DNA from: Apus apus
Lineage: Eukaryota; Chordata; Aves; Apodiformes; Apodidae
Assembly: GCF_020740795.1 (NCBI RefSeq)
Contig: NC_067304.1
Coordinates: 3,524,056 to 3,588,055, forward strand
Direction of reading: 5' to 3'
DNA length: 64,000 nucleotides
The position numbers and the translations under genes are program-made. The notes below the pieces were generated by a model that saw nothing but the letters and a program-made list of their open reading frames with translations, searched no databases and was not told the origin of the DNA. Positions 22,204 to 33,654 of this stretch are shown piece after piece (positions within the stretch are counted from its first letter, which is position 1; each line of letters starts with the position of its first letter).

Positions 22204-23741
22204 CCTGGCACCCCCAGCACTCCCTTGCAGCAGGAGCTTGACAGCAGCCAGGTCAGGGGGAGCAGGGTGGGACAGTTCTGTGCTGCTGTTGCCAGCAGAT
22301 ATTACCCATAAAGTTCTGGTGTCTCCAGGGAAGGGGCTGCAGAAGCTGCCTGAGCTCAGCGATAGCTGAAGCAGTGCAGAACTGGCAAATGCTGGAGGGT
22401 TTTGCTGCCAAAGGGCAAGTTGCCTGAAAGCGCCGGCTCCTCCAGCCAGCCTCGGAGGCTGGGACCCAAACGGAGCCCAGATATCCCCACGTTCTGCCTT
22501 GCTACCAAGTTGGAGAAGGGAAACGCAGAAATGTTGGTGTTAACCCTCCCCTGGGGAGGAGCTGAGGAGCCTGGTGAGCTCCTCACCCTCATGCACTGCC
22601 AGAGACCTGGGCAGGTGGGGGCTTTGCCCCCAGATAAACACCAAGACCCCCGAGAGACACAACAAGGGACAAAGCCAGGATGTGCAGGACATCTGGAGTG
22701 GCCCCTGGGGTCATATGCATGTGTACACACACAGGCACATACAACCAGGCTTGATTTAATGCAACCCCTTCACCCTTCTGCTCAGAGGCAGAAAACCAAG
22801 GGTGAAGCCCAGCTGGGCAGACACACGGACCCCATCTTTCCCTGGTGAGTGTTTTCCCTTTCCCAAGCTCATCCCAGAGCTCAGCATCACCATGGGCTCC
22901 AGCCAAAGGTGCCTTCAGCTCCTGGGCAATGCTGGGCTCAGGACAGAGCCAGTGGCTGGAAGGAGCGGATGGATCAGGTCCTGCAGGGAGCAGATGACTT
23001 TTCCAGCATTAAAGAGGTCAGGAAAACACAAGGGAGAAACAACCTCTTCAGAGGGGTTGATGAAGCACTTGGTGTGTGGTCTGGACACGCAGGACAAGCA
23101 TGACAGCCCTGGCTGGGCATGGAAGGGCCAGATCCTGGCCTAGCAGCTCTGTGCTCTCATGCACCACCAGTAGAAGGTCTAATTACTTCTGCTGGGCTAA
23201 TTACATCCACTGGGCTCCTACTTATGAGTTCCACTCTAGGTGTTCTGTGCATGCAGAGCAGGGACCTGAACTAGGAAATGTGGCTAATAAAATTGAGCAG
23301 CTTTATTTTTGTTTTAATAACATATCTTACACTTTTAACACCTTTATGGCCACTGTATTTCATCTACGGGGCTGATACAAACTCTACCAGCTCCAGCATC
23401 TCCCTTTTTTCCTGCTAGCAAAAGCTGCAGTCCATTGCATGAGTGGCCTTCAAGTGTCACCTTGTCCCTCTTGGCCATGAGATGCTGAGGGCTGGCACAG
23501 GATGCCAAGGCTCCAAGCTGCCCCAGCAGCACAGAGATACCTGCCTTGCAGAGCAGGCAGAGCCTTTTCCACGTGGCTCGTCAGGAAGAGGTGCCTCATA
23601 AACCCAAATAGTGATTTCCTGCTGCAGTTGGTGGGAGTTGTTTTCTTTAAAAATGCAGCTGAAACCAGAGAGGAGATGGAGTTAGCTTAAATATCTGGGA
23701 GCTGGGGAGTTGGCTGTGTGTGAGAGACAGTGCCAGCAGCC

Positions 23742-23772
23742 AACACACACACACACACATATATATATATAT
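23742..23772. repeat. (CA)n(TA)n microsatellite
   Basis: Eight CA units pass directly into seven TA units. Confidence 0.92.
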
Positions 23773-24137
23773 CCAGGCACCCACCAGGGATGCCAACATT
23801 TGAAAGCCATTAACAGGAATATTTTGGGAGGAAAAATTCAGCCCTACTTTTAACCCCACTCAGAAACAGGCTGAACAGCCCTGGTGAGTTATAGACTGAA
23901 AAAAGTGGCACCATTTGTCTTTTAAGACCAAAGCACTTGTCCCTGCTAAGTAGGGAAAGTTGGCACACGTTGCACACACATGCGTGACGGGGCAAACAGA
24001 CACTCCCCTCCCAGGCATCCAGTCACCCCTATTTACCTGCTGGGCCTCAGCTGGGGTCCTGCCCACACCCACCCGGCTTCCCCCATGTGCACAGATGTGG
24101 TGGTGGCACATGGGGGTGACCTGAACACCCCTATTTC

Positions 24138-24290
24138 CTCTCTGTGTGTGTATGTGTGTGTGAGACAGACTCTACAGTGTGCTGTGTAGTCTGTCTGACC
24201 ACATATACACACATATATATGCATGCATATATAGACACACACCCCTACACATATACACACACACATAAATATACATATTTCTGTGCATTC
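24138..24290. repeat. Palindromic TG/CA-TA repeat with hairpin core
   Basis: The core arms agacagactctacag (24163-24177) and ctgtgtagtctgtct (24182-24196) are inverted copies with one or two mismatches around a 4-base loop. The outer flanks, TG-rich on the left and CA-rich on the right, continue the pairing. CA/TA dinucleotides, including an alternating tatatatgcatgcatatata segment, extend to about 24290. Confidence 0.75.
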
Positions 24291-25040
24291 ATTTGGTTTT
24301 ACATATATTTTTGCCCACCAGGGTCATTGTCCATTTTATCTTATTGTTGCAGCCTTTGCCCCCAGAGCAGGTTCCAGGTTCCGTTTCCCTCTGGGTGGGT
24401 TTCCCCCTGGGATGCTCTGTGCCAGGGCTGGGTTTCCTGTGGAAAGCTGAAACTCCTGCCCCCATTGCCAGGGCTCAGCAGCCCCTCAGCAAGGCAGGAT
24501 CCATCCCCAGTGCAGGATCCACCCCTGGTGCTGCCATTTGCTGCCCATCATTTGCTGGCACTGCTGCTGCTGGAGGGATGCTGGTGGCTCCCAGCAGGTC
24601 CAAGCTCAATTTCCACCCCAGCCCACTGATTTCCAAGCTCATTACCACTTGACCCTGTTCCATGGCAATGGGCAAAGAGGGATTTTATTATTATTATTAT
24701 TATTTTTTGGTATTTAGGACTCTGAGTTTTCAAGTGTCTGAGTTGGCTGCACTGCTGGGTGTCTGTGCTGTAGTGGCCCCTGCTGCAAAGGAGGACTACA
24801 CATCTAACATTGGCTCTGCATCCATCATTGTTGGTTCTGCATCTACTGTGTCTGGCTTGGTTATTTTGCCCAGGATTTTGGCAGCAAGCAGGGAGCTCTC
24901 ATGACATACCCTGTGCTAAGCACCCAACCCCTGGGCTGGTCCAGGAGCTGGAGGCTCAGCCGTGCTCCCAATGACCCTGCTCCCCTCCCACCTTCCAGCC
25001 ACCTTTTATCTCCTCCAGTAAAGCCAGTCCCGGGGCTGTG

Positions 25041-25138
25041 GTAGGGCTGCCTTTCTGCTGGTGCTCAGCCTCCTCCTGGAGCTGGGGAGCTGCTCTCCCC
25101 TCGCCCCACATCAGCCAGGCAGCAAAGCTGCTCAGAAA
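25041..25138 (+). pseudogene. Signal-peptide-like segment, copy B, degraded
   Basis: The plus strand here matches copy A (22203-22140, inverted) over about 58 bases. After correcting for a one-base deletion the frame reads LLVLSLLLELGSCSPLAPHQ and soon stops (AAQK, taa at 25138-25140). The ATG of copy A is replaced by GTA and the frame is shifted, so this copy is not functional. Substitutions between the copies mostly swap one hydrophobic residue for another. Confidence 0.3.
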
Positions 25139-25674
25139 TAACTTCCAGATGTTGCAAACAACCAGCTCCCTCCCACAGCTGGGGAGCAGGAGCCCTGGGC
25201 ACGTTTCCCCGGGTCCCAAAAGCAGAGGCTGCCCCTTCCACCCAGCTCAGCCACTCCCAGCAGTGGGACGTTGGCTTTTTTTGGCAGCTGCCGGAGCACA
25301 ACCCTGTCCCCTGCACACACACACCCGGTGCCTTTCGACGCCAGATTGCCCAAGGTGTGAAGTGCTTTGGATGCTCCCACCTGGCTAATCCGAAATTGCA
25401 GGGAATTTTATTGGCATGATGCTGCCCTCTAGTGAAGGGATGACCGGCCATCCCAGTTTCCCCGGCACTCACACACTGGGCCCGGTTGCCTGACAGACAC
25501 TGGGAAGTCCTCGAGCCTCTGGTTTGCTCCTCGAGTGGTAAATCAAGACATGAACACCATGGTGATCTTGCTGAAGTGCCCAGAGGCTGCAGCTTAGGAG
25601 CTTCCACAACCATTGCACTAGTAAAGGATTTCACACCACTTGATCTGAAACAGTTTCTGGTCTAAAACCACCAA

Positions 25675-25800
25675 GAAATAAAACCCCAAAACACGCACAC
25701 ACACAATAAAACAACATTAAAAAAAACCACAAAAAACAACAACACCCAAAACAACCAACGAAAACAAAACTAACAAGCAAAAAAAACTTTAAGAGAGATT
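25675..25800. repeat. A-rich low-complexity tract
   Basis: About 125 bases of A with scattered C (aaaacaac-type units) and almost no T or G on the plus strand. It may be an expanded, mutated poly(A), but I can name no retroposon next to it. Confidence 0.7.
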
Positions 25801-26059
25801 TAAAAAGATGTCAGGCCAGCAAAAGTGCTGGTTGGCTCCCACCACCCCATGCAGCTCTGCCTGGTCTCAACAGTGACCCCCCCACCAAACAGGGGGTGCT
25901 CTGGGCTGTTTTGCTCCCAGGTGGGTTTGCTGCTGAGCCCGGGGCCAGGGGGTGAGCAGGTGCTGGGTGTTAGCAATGAGGATGGAGATGGAAATGTCCC
26001 AGCAGGGAATCAACTGGCAACTGGGCAGTGATGGGGAACCACCTGCACATGGGCTGGGG

Positions 26060-26066
26060 TATAAAA
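26060..26066 (+). promoter_or_regulatory. TATA box of a putative small transcription unit
   Basis: TATAAAA in a GC-rich setting (ctggggtataaaaggctctt). About 85 bases downstream is a consensus splice donor (caag|gtaagc, GT at 26148), and canonical AATAAA signals follow at 26431, 27141 and 27181. The combination is typical of a compact gene with a short first exon, but no conserved protein was found. Confidence 0.4.
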
Positions 26067-26089
26067 GGCTCTTGGCCAGGAGGGTCTGG

Positions 26090-26450
26090 CTTTGTTGGGG
26101 CTCCCTGTGTTGGGGTCAGTGGGACAGCTCTGCTGTGAGCAGTCAAGGTAAGCATATGTTCCATTTTGCCTGGTAAAATGGGAGAAGGTGGGGAAGCTGA
26201 GAAGGTGGGGAAGCTGATTTCCTCTATGCCCCAGATCACCCTCCCCTTCCATGGGTTGTGCTGAAGAGACACTTGGTTCCTGTGATTTTGGGGCTGAGTC
26301 CTCCTGTTTCCACCTCTAGCTCTCTGCCCCAAAGTCCTGGTGCTTTGCTTTTGTACTGAGCAGCTTTCCCTCCCCAGCTGGGTTTTGCTCTTCTTCATGT
26401 CCTAAGGCTCCCCTGTCGTATTTGAGATAAAATAAACTGCTTTCTGGGGG
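26090..26450 (+). other. Putative short spliced transcript, function unknown
   Basis: Inferred exon 1 runs from about 26090 to 26147 and contains no ATG. A usable acceptor (ctctatgccccag) ends at 26234. Exon 2 would run to the AATAAA at 26431-26436, followed by a GT-rich stretch (ctgggggctgtgctgg). The only notable frame in exon 2 is 22 codons from ATG 26251 (MGCAEETLGSCDFG and onward), so a non-coding RNA is as likely as a peptide. A longer form could end at 27141 or 27181. Confidence 0.25.
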
Positions 26451-28734
26451 CTGTGCTGGGGCTTGGTGACAACCAGGCTCCTGTGGGGGCCATTGTCCCT
26501 GCCCTCCCCTGAAAGCTTGTAGCCTCTGGGAAGGCCAGAGTGTCCCCAAGTGCCTCTCCCAGCCCTGCCTATGGGCTCTTTTGCCCAGCTAGATGGATCC
26601 CAGGGCTGCTTCAAAGGCAAGAGGTATGTGGGGCTCCACTCACCAGACTGGTGTGCAGCCCCAGGTCTCACAGCTCCCCAGCTCAGCATCCTCTACCTCC
26701 TTGTCTCATACATTGATTATTTCTCTGCTTAAAAACTTTTGAGCAGTCTTGCAGCAGCCCAGGGGCACCCTGGCTCAGTGTCCCAAGCAAAACATCTGGG
26801 GTCAATCTACCTCTGGACTGGCCAGAAACCCCTCTAGATTCATTCTCCTGGGATGAGCACTGATACCCACCACCCCCCCTTGGTCCCCATGAGGGCACCA
26901 ACACTTCATACAACTGCTCTAATCCCACCTGATGCCCCACAGAAACAGCTGGGGCCTCAGGAGGGACCTGCTGGGCATATGGGACAAGCTGTGACCATCC
27001 CTGCCTGGTGCCCCTTTGTCCCTTTGGTGTTTGCTGAGCAAGCATCATGCATCCCCACAGCAACATCCCATAAAGTTTGCACTGCTCCAGGTTGTGGTTT
27101 ACATCCCCTCCATTTTTTATGTTTACACTGAGTTATTTTCAATAAAGGGTTTTTTTAATGGTCTGAACCATTTCATGTTCAATAAAGGTTGTTATTGATG
27201 ATGGTTCAATATAGCACCATAAAAATTGCACATGGCAAGAACATAATGAAATGCCCTTTCACGATAGTGTTGCACAAAGTAAAAAAAAAAAAAAAAACAA
27301 ACAAAAACCTACACTAAATTCTCACTTAATAAAACCCCTTGTGCAGATGGGGAAAGTCTCTCAGAGCACATAGTATTTCACCACTTCTTCTCCTAGGAGC
27401 TGGGTATCCCACAGCAGCTGGCACAGCCTCCCTGGGGCTCTCCCCCCAGCTGGATAAAAGTGACAGAGAAGCCAAATTTGGTGAGGTCTTACCATGTCCC
27501 ATGTAGACACAGACCAGGCATCTGCAGCCTCCCTGGCTGATGAGGTGACAGCAGGAACATGGTCCCACCCTGGAGGTAAGGGCAGACTCTCTGGGGCTGG
27601 TGCTTGCTGCTTTCTCCTGCTCCCAAACTGGGATCCCCCCAGTAGCTCCAGGAGAGCAGATGGGTTAGCTCCTGAACCTGGAAATGAAACAAACTGTCAC
27701 CAGGGTGCACAGTGTTTGTCACAGAGGGTGAAGGCAACAAGAGCATCTTGAAGGGAGGTGGGAGCTGCCAGTCCTGGTCAGCACCTCCTGCTCCTGGATC
27801 CTCATCTGTGCTTAAATGCTTCAGTGTTCAAGCAAAGGCAACAGGCTCCTCTGCTGTCCTGCCTGCAGAGCCACCAGCCTGACCTGTGCAAGCCGAAAGC
27901 ACCAAGTTATTCCTCCTTCTCAAACCTCCCCCTTTTCCCTGCCAGATCCAGGGGTCTCCCCAGTGGCACAAACACAAAACCCAAATCCATGGGCTGCTGG
28001 GACAGAAACCCACGTGCACCTGGGGTTAAAGAGGGAATTTTGCTGCAGTGCAGCTCTTCTGTAGCTGCCCTGCCTGGAGGTGGCTTTTTAAATGTTCTGG
28101 GCATCCTGTGCCAGCCTGGCTGGGGGACAGAAAGGGGGTCGTGAGTGAGCGAGCTCGTGGTGGCTGGTAGGTGACTGTCCCACCATGCCCAGGTGGGCAG
28201 GGAACAGAGGAACTCCTCAGCAACCCCAGAAAAACACACCATTTCTAAGTCATGACAGGGAACGAGGCCACCAAAAGCTCTGCTTTTTGGCAAATTCCTT
28301 CTCCTTTTAGCCCAAAGGAGCCAAGAGGTGCCAGGGCTAAGGCAAGGCTGGGGACAGCCAGTTCACTGGGCTGACCTGGTACCTTCTGCCCACTCACACA
28401 TTCCAGCAGTTCTGAGGCTCTAGGGAAAGAGGAAGAATAAATAAAAGTTGGCTGTTAGTTGGTGCCAGCTTGAGGGAAGTTCTTGCAGAAGAGGCATGGA
28501 GGTGTGGAGCAATGAAGAAAAGTATGATGGGAATAGATGTGTGTGTGTCTCTCTCTATATATATATGATTCTTCTTTTGCCAGTATGCCCTGGCATCAAA
28601 GAAAAAACCCTGTCCCTTTGTCCCCTCACTTGCCCTCTACAGATGCACATGCAAAATCTAATTAAAACTTAGCAGAAGAGGAGGGGAAAAAAAAACCAAG
28701 GCAGGGTTTCTTCAGCTTTTTAAAAAAAAGAGAG
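26451..28734. other. Intergenic DNA with tandem poly(A) signals
   Basis: No exon is recognised with confidence. Two ttcaataaagg motifs sit 40 bases apart at 27139-27188. An A-run near 27280-27300 looks like a degraded poly(A). The rest is ordinary GC-rich sequence. Confidence 0.4.
27141..27186 (+). terminator. Paired AATAAA poly(A) signals
   Basis: AATAAA at 27141-27146 is followed by gggtttttttaatgg, and AATAAA at 27181-27186 by ggttgttattgatg. Both have T/GT-rich downstream elements. They could end a transcript from the TATA box at 26060. Without transcript data they may be fortuitous. Confidence 0.35.
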
Positions 28735-29045
28735 GGGAAGAAAGAAGATCCTTAACAAAGGCCATAATATTAACAGGGCTGATTCATCAGCCACTACCTG
28801 ATAATATAGAGTTGAGAGAGCTTTATTAACGTTGGAAGCCTTGGCTCTTTGTTAATTACGGGCTTTGCTAATGATTTGGAATATTGGCCAGTTCTGGGGG
28901 ATGTTGATGAATAGAGACCTCGCCAAGATTTATTCCTAATTATCTCATTTGTCTCCCTCCATTACTTTTTATGGCTGAAATTTATGGAGCTATTACCAGG
29001 GACCTCGCCACAGCTCTGAGATGATTTGGGAGAAGAGAGATGTTT
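28735..29045. promoter_or_regulatory. Candidate conserved non-coding element 1
   Basis: An AT-rich, complex (non-repetitive) block in GC-rich surroundings. It carries ggccataatattaacagggc, ctttgttaattacggg, gctaatgatttggaatattg and cctaattatctcatttg. TAAT cores and a CTTTGTTAA (SOX/TCF-like) site are clustered. There is no open frame of note. It resembles a developmental enhancer; conservation cannot be tested here. Confidence 0.45.
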
Positions 29046-29046
29046 A

Positions 29047-29127
29047 ATAATAATAACAATAATAATAATAATAATAAAAAGCTAGATTAATAGGAAAGTG
29101 ATTACGGGGGGGGGGGGGGGGGGGGGG
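29047..29127. repeat. (AAT)n followed by a 22-base poly(G) run
   Basis: aataataat units at about 29047-29078 are followed, 27 bases later, by an uninterrupted run of 22 G at 29106-29127. The run's true length is uncertain because such homopolymers are often mis-sized in assemblies. Confidence 0.9.
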
Positions 29128-29689
29128 CTGTTCCTGGGTGACTCCTGGTCCTGGAGGTGTGTGATCCCCAAAATTCCCCTTGAGCATCCCCATCCCTGGA
29201 AGGGAATGGTGTCCTTGCCCAGCTGGAGATGCTGAAGGAGCTGTTGGGAAATTGCTCCTGGCACCTGTAAGAGCTGGGAAACTCCTCTTGGAGGAGGCAG
29301 CAGAAATCCAGCAGGTTTTTCATGCCTGGCTTCGCCCCTCGGGTGTCCCCAGCCCAGGTCTCCCCTCCCCTCTGGATGATGCTGTGGATGCTCCCGAGCT
29401 GCTGAAGCTGCACCACGATGCTCCAGCTGCTGCTGCAACCCACGAGCTGAAGTGAGTGACAACACCAAAAGCCCCAAACCTCCCTGGGGATGTTCACCTA
29501 ACCCCCGTGTCTCCATTTCTCCACCAAAATAATTCAGTGCTTGAACATCCAACACCTTGGCCTTTGCCATGTCCCCATGGGCTTGGTGACCACAGCAATA
29601 ACAAGTCACACTGGCCACCCCATCACCACCCAAGGGGCTTCCCAGCAACTCAACACCCCATCCCGGGGCCAACACCGAGCCCACCACCC

Positions 29690-30110
29690 TTTAATTATCA
29701 TGCAAAGCAATTATTTTTGCTCAGCTGCACTGGGGACTAATTCTGCCCCCCCAAAGTCTCCCAGTAAACATTTTCCCAGTACTATCAAATTTGCCACACA
29801 AAGAAGAGCCAGGGCTGCAGCTTATCTCCGTGGAGTATTATTCCCCTATCTTCCAGCATGTAAACCTACTCTTGTCCTGATAAGAGGCCTCACACAAAAG
29901 ATCAAAGGCAGGAAGACTCTCACAGAGAGCAGGGTTTTCTTCCTATTTTATTTTTTTTTTCTTAATTCTTATTTTTAGTGTTATTATAAATGTGCAGATC
30001 CAGGAGAAGCTGCGTCCCCGCCCAGTAACGCAGATTAAAATAATTACCCTCTGCTGGTTTCATTAGCCAAGAGGGGAAAAAAATTAAAAGTCTTAGTGTT
30101 TTAGACATGC
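29690..30110. promoter_or_regulatory. Candidate conserved non-coding element 2
   Basis: The block includes ttaattatcatgcaaagcaa (an octamer-like ATGCAAA beside TAATTA), gatcaaagg (TCF/LEF-like) at about 29900, and gcagattaaaataattaccc with ggtttcattagccaag at 30031-30070. It is AT-rich and non-repetitive apart from a T-run near 29950. An enhancer role is inferred. Confidence 0.4.
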
Positions 30111-30935
30111 AGGGAACCCCAAATCACAGCACCCCTCGTGGGGACAGGGCTGCAGCAGGGATGGGGACAGGAGTGTCCCAGCAATGACATGAGCACCAGC
30201 ACAGCCACCACACACCCAGATTTTGGGAGCGGGGTGAGAAATTGTGCCCAAGCAGGATTTGGTAGATTTATTTGGGATTCTGGGCTGTTCATGTGGTCCC
30301 TGGGGGCTCCAGACACGTGTTCCTGTCACAAGCATCGATGCTGGGAGCACCAGGAGCCTCCAGCCCTGCACCCAGAGAGCTGGGACCCCCTGCACCCCCC
30401 CCAGTCACCCTGCAGAGCCAGGGGTGCTCCTGCTGCAGCTCTAACCATTCATCAACCTGGGTCACATCAAACAGCTCCAGCAAAAGATATAACAGGGAAA
30501 AGAGGACAAAATACTGCAATTATTGAAATATATCTACGTGTGTGTGCATTTATATATTTTTTAAAAAAAAAAATAATAATACATTCTCTGTGCAGTGGAA
30601 GGGGAAGGGGCTGTAAAGCTCACCCTGCTTTTTGACAGCTACCATAACCAGCACAAAATGTTTCTGCTGGGGTTAAACAAAGCATCCTGGTGGACTCAGC
30701 ACTCTCCTCAAGGCCCAGGTTTTGTTCTCTCCCTCCTAACTTTGGCTGCTGAACCAAAACCAGATGTGCCAGCACATTTGTCACCTCTGCCCCACAGCCC
30801 ATCTCTCCCAGCCCTGTCCCCAGAGCATCCCTTGGAACTCACAGATGCTCTGAGCCCCTTCATGCTTCCCAGGTGCTGCAAAAGTCCAGTACCTGAAGGG
30901 GCTCCAGGAAAGCTGGGGAAGAGCTTTTCATGAGA

Positions 30936-31215
30936 GAGGGCAGTGACAAGACAAGGGGTAATGGTTTTAAACTGGAAGAGGGAAGATTTTGGGTCAGACA
31001 TCAGGAAAAAATTCGTCACCATGAGAGTAGGAAGGTGCTGGAATAGGTTTCCTAGGGAAGCTCTGGATGCCCCATCCCTGGAGGTGTTGAAGGGCAGGTT
31101 GGATGAGGCTTGTGCAGCCTGGGCTGGTGGGAGGTGTCCCTGCTCATAGCAGGGAGGTTGGAACCTGATGATCTTGAAGGTCCCTTCCAATCTCAACCAT
31201 TCTATGACTCTATAA
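30936..31215 (+). mobile_element. CR1 LINE 3' region
   Basis: It starts about gagagagggcagtgacaaga and includes aaactggaagagggaagatt and cacc/gagagtaggaaggtgctgg. It then has ccccatccctggaggtgttg and gatgatcttgaaggtccctt, ending ctcaaccattctatgactct. It is a near-complete CR1 3' portion of about 280 bases in plus orientation. Confidence 0.93.
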
Positions 31216-31649
31216 AAAGGTACTTCACACCCATTTTTTTCCCCTTCTTTGGCACCCAGATAAAGGTTGGTGCAAATGAAAACCAGGGCTGCCTGGCAGC
31301 AAAGGGAACTCTTTCCTCCTCCAGGTCAGGAGGAAGATGGACAGTGATTGCCATGGGTATTTCTGGTTGGAAACACCAGGATGATGCTCAACGAGGACAG
31401 TGGTGGCAACGGACGGGACAGGGATGGACCTCAGAACATCCAGCCCTCCTGTCCTGGCACAACCCCGTGGATCTCCCCTTAAACCCACAATCCCAGCACC
31501 CCACAGACCCTGCCAAGTCCCTGGTGACCAGGGCCATGCTCAGACCCCTCTGTCTCCATTCTGGAGCTGAGCTCTGGCACCAGCCGAGGATCAGGATCCG
31601 GGAGCAGGAGGCAAGAGCTCCTCCTTCCCACCTGAGCTGCAGCCCGTCA

Positions 31650-31830
31650 ACACAGATGGCAAAATCTAAATGTTATGATAAGGTATTTCTCCCAAATTTC
31701 CATCTTAATAGAATTACGAGCCTGTAATTACCCTACAAGCCTGAAAAACCTGCCGGAATCCCAATTAGGAATCTGAGGACATAATTGGCCCCTAATTAGA
31801 AAGATTTGTCAAATGTGAACGATTTTCTCA
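31650..31830. promoter_or_regulatory. Candidate conserved non-coding element 3
   Basis: Homeodomain-type motifs are closely packed: cttaatagaattacgagcct, gtaattaccc, cccaattaggaatc, acataattggcccctaatta. It is AT-rich and of high complexity, adjacent to the (TTCTC)n microsatellite. Inferred enhancer. Confidence 0.45.
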
Positions 31831-31834
31831 CCTT

Positions 31835-31959
31835 TTCTTCTCTTCTCTTCTCTTCTCTTCTCTTCTCTTCTCTTCTCTTCTCTTCTCTTCTCTTCTCTTC
31901 TCTTCTCTTCTCTTCTCTTCTCTTCTCTTCTCTTCTCTTCTCTTCTCTTCTCTTCTCTT
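31835..31959 (+). repeat. (TTCTC)n pentanucleotide microsatellite
   Basis: About 25 nearly perfect copies of TTCTC, a pyrimidine-only strand. With the CTTTC tract at 4457 this is the second long pentanucleotide array in the window. Confidence 0.97.
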
Positions 31960-32544
31960 TTTTCCTTTCCTCTCTTTCTCTTCTTTTTTAGTTCCTCTTT
32001 CCCCCCTGGTGAAAATACAGGTATTTTCTTTTCCCCTCCACCTATTTCCTCATAAACAGGGGCTGAAGTCTCCCAGCTGCTCCATGCTCCACATCCCCTT
32101 CCTTTGGGCTTTTGAGCAAGATAAATTCTGTGGCAGCTGTTGAACTATTTTTTGTATTTCCTGGAAAACTGCACTATTAAAAAAATAAAATAAAATAAAT
32201 AAAAAATAAAAAAGAGAGAGGGAGAGACTTGCAAAACTGTTGATTTTGCTCCCACTGCCAGGATGGATTGGCCAGGGCAGTGAGGATCCTGCTGGAACAG
32301 CTTCCAGGGCTGGGAGGTGTGGAGGAGTTTGCAGATGCTGGGCACAGGGTGCAGTGGTACAGGGCATCACCCCGTGGCCACAATTCCCAGTGGGATTGGA
32401 GGGTTTTGGGGAGCAGACTGGGATGCAAGGGCTGGGATGTAGCAGCCCTGGTCCCACACAGCAGCAGCACAGCCAGATCCAGGGCAATTTCTCTAACAAA
32501 CCCAGGCACTGAGCTTAAACACAGCACCAGGCCAACCCTGGCAC

Positions 32545-32822
32545 AGCCCCACAGAATCATCACTGTTGGAAAAGACCTCTGAGATAACCAAGTCCAACCA
32601 CCAATCCGGAAAAACCCCCCATGCCCATAAGAGCATGTCCCGAAGTGCCACATCTACACATTTCTTTCTAATCCCTCCAGGGATGGTGACTCCACCACCT
32701 CCCTGGGCAGCCTGTTCCAGTTCCTCATTACTCTTTCAGTAAAGAAATTCTTCCTAATACCTTGTCTAAACCTCCCCTGACACAACTTTGGGCCACCTCC
32801 TCTAGTCCTAGAGGAGGATTAA
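32545..32822 (-). mobile_element. CR1 LINE 3' region, reverse orientation
   Basis: The plus strand reads cagaatcatcactgttggaa, accaagtccaaccaccaatc and ccctccagggatggtgactc. It continues with acctccctgggcagcctgtt and taaagaaattcttcctaata, ending ccacctcctctagtcct. This is the complement of a CR1 3' region of about 280 bases. Confidence 0.93.
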
Positions 32823-33604
32823 CTTGGGAGAAGAGTCCACCACCCACCTCATCCTGACCCACAAACCCCGTGATGTCCATCGCCCACCCAGACAGCCCAG
32901 GTACAAAAATCCACCCCCAGGAGCAACCCCGAGGTGGTTTGGGCTGAGAAGGGCCCATTTCAAGGAAAGCTTTTCTGTCCCAGTGATGAGAAGCTCCCAT
33001 TGCCTGCTATCCAGCAGGAGGGATGGAGCAAGGCAGGAAAACCAAGGGAATTAAGGGAGCAGGTGGATAGACTCACCAGAAGGGGAAAAAAAACCACCAC
33101 TTTGGGGAATGTTAAGCATGTGGCCACAGGGTCACACAACCCAGCACAGGACAGAGGGGCTGCATCACCCATCTTGTGGGATCCCATGGAGGGGCTGGGA
33201 GCCAGAGGAGGATGATGGCCCAAGCTGGTGGAGCAGGTTAAAGACAGTGCCATGGTAACCTGTCCTGGATGGAGCTGCAGGGGCTAGTGTGGGGCTCCAT
33301 GGGGACACCTCCAGGAGGCCTGTGCTGTGTCACCAGCCCCTTATCATTAGAAACCCCCCCCCTCCAAGCACTCCTCATGCACACCCACAGCCCCCCTCAC
33401 CCCCACAGGTGTGCCTGCACCCCACCCCTGCTCCCCTATCCTAAACCCCCAGCTGGGGCCACACACCATCCCAGTCATCCCAGTGCCATACTCTGGGAGT
33501 ACAACCACCACCCCCCTGCACCAGATTTCACAGCCTCCCCCCCATCTTCCTCCTCCTCCCACTAGAGCCTCTTTAGTTAAAAGCAACAACAGGAGGGGAG
33601 GGAT

Positions 33605-33652
33605 GAGGGGGGATAGAGAGGGGGGATAGAGAGGGGGGATAGAGAGGGGGGA
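33605..33652 (+). repeat. 13-bp tandem repeat
   Basis: Three to four copies of gggggatagagag in tandem, directly before candidate element 4. Confidence 0.85.
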
Positions 33653-33654
33653 AG

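Larger units (their letters stand above)
22204..25040. other. Intergenic DNA with dinucleotide repeats
   Basis: No exon is recognised. The interval contains a (CA)n(TA)n tract at 23742-23772 and a larger TG/CA/TA-rich palindromic region at 24138-24290. Confidence 0.5.

Noticed and set aside
26060-26450. A solo retroviral LTR (TATA plus AATAAA in about 400 bases).
   Set aside because: No terminal TG...CA inverted ends, no target-site duplication and no primer-binding site were seen, and the donor/acceptor pair fits a gene better. Not fully excluded.
26550-26732. A 60-codon frame with a Cys-Phe-Lys-Gly-Lys-Arg segment resembling a peptide hormone ring.
   Set aside because: The spacing between cysteines does not fit natriuretic peptides, and no signal peptide or dibasic context is linked to it.
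29082-29687. Frames on both strands beside the poly(G) run (for example a plus frame with LLEEAAEIQQVFHAW).
   Set aside because: No conserved domain, no splice or promoter context, and both strands are equally open.
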